A DNA stretch of 64,000 nt from Loxodes magnus (lineage: Eukaryota; Ciliophora; Karyorelictea; Loxodida; Loxodidae). A program made the translations under genes and the position numbers. The stretch is taken from contig CAMPDV010000042.1 of NCBI GenBank assembly GCA_946699065.1, positions 992,001 through 1,056,000 of the forward strand. Reading direction: 5' to 3'. The notes under the pieces are model-generated. The model was not told where the DNA came from, did no database searches, and saw only the letters and a list, made by a program, of their open reading frames with translations. This document shows positions 63,932 to 64,000 of the stretch, piece by piece. The stretch's first letter is position 1. Each line of letters starts with the position of its first letter.

Positions 63932-64000
63932 ATAAAATCAATAAACATAAAAAATAGAATAAATAAAATTAAAAATAATAATAGAATCTAATAAAAAGAA

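Noticed and set aside
1-64000. tRNA, rRNA, CRISPR or telomeric repeats
   Set aside because: No T-loop consensus in a cloverleaf context, no rRNA-like GC-rich block, no regularly spaced repeats and no telomere-type tandem were found by eye.

Overview
This window looks like nuclear DNA of a ciliate that reads TAA and TAG as glutamine and TGA both as tryptophan and as the stop codon, with introns as short as 17 nt. That combination (translation table 27-like) is known from karyorelicteans such as Loxodes and Parduczia; Condylostoma is related in having ambiguous stops. The evidence is internal. All long genes are full of in-frame TAA/TAG. In-frame TGA repeatedly falls where a family has a conserved Trp: the SecA H-W-x-x-G-I/L-H-Q motif, kelch blades, the LINE reverse transcriptase and LamG-like strands. 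Two diverged copies of the same genes keep these TGAs and differ mostly by synonymous changes, including CAA versus TAA. The assignment to Loxodes-like karyorelicts is inference. Under the standard code only ORF debris is visible, so genes had to be read with all three stops as sense and ended at a TGA that closes a coherent frame.

Layout. 1-732: 3' part of gamma-glutamyl hydrolase (+). 2484-4870: unrecognised 789-aa protein (-) with one 17-nt intron. 6647-7855: unrecognised 402-aa protein (+). 8191-17398: copy A of a segmental duplication, holding a secreted Cys/Asn/Trp-rich protein (D1), a membrane protein (D2) and a 5'-truncated, frameshifted SecA-like pseudogene. 18241-19535: EF-1alpha pseudogene (+). 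22665-about 28004: very large surface protein (-) with LamG-like domains, furin-like Cys-rich repeats and a C-terminal multi-pass membrane region. 28-36 kb: AT-rich DNA with two LINE 3'-end fragments. 36510-53648: copy B of the duplication, split inside D1 by a 6.26-kb LINE (38269-44530) flanked by a 15-bp target-site duplication. Copy B has an intact D2 and sits inside a complete 2,029-residue SecA-like ATPase gene (49138-55227, -). 58476-60884: complete TRIM-like RING/B-box/coiled-coil/kelch gene (-). 61.9-63.4 kb: another LINE fragment (+). 63542-63931: small Lys/Gln-rich protein (+).

The duplicated D1-D2-SecA block has decayed reciprocally: A keeps D1 intact but lost SecA, B keeps SecA intact but lost D1 to a LINE, and D2 is intact in both. 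Because the SecA gene is complete only in B, B is probably the parent locus. The most distinctive gene is the giant SecA-like ATPase, which starts with a Met-Gly-Cys acylation-type N-terminus and carries a hydrophobic hairpin and coiled coil that bacterial SecA lacks. No tRNA, rRNA, CRISPR array or telomere repeat was seen. Everything here was read by eye, so exon edges of the surface gene and the LINE fragments are approximate.
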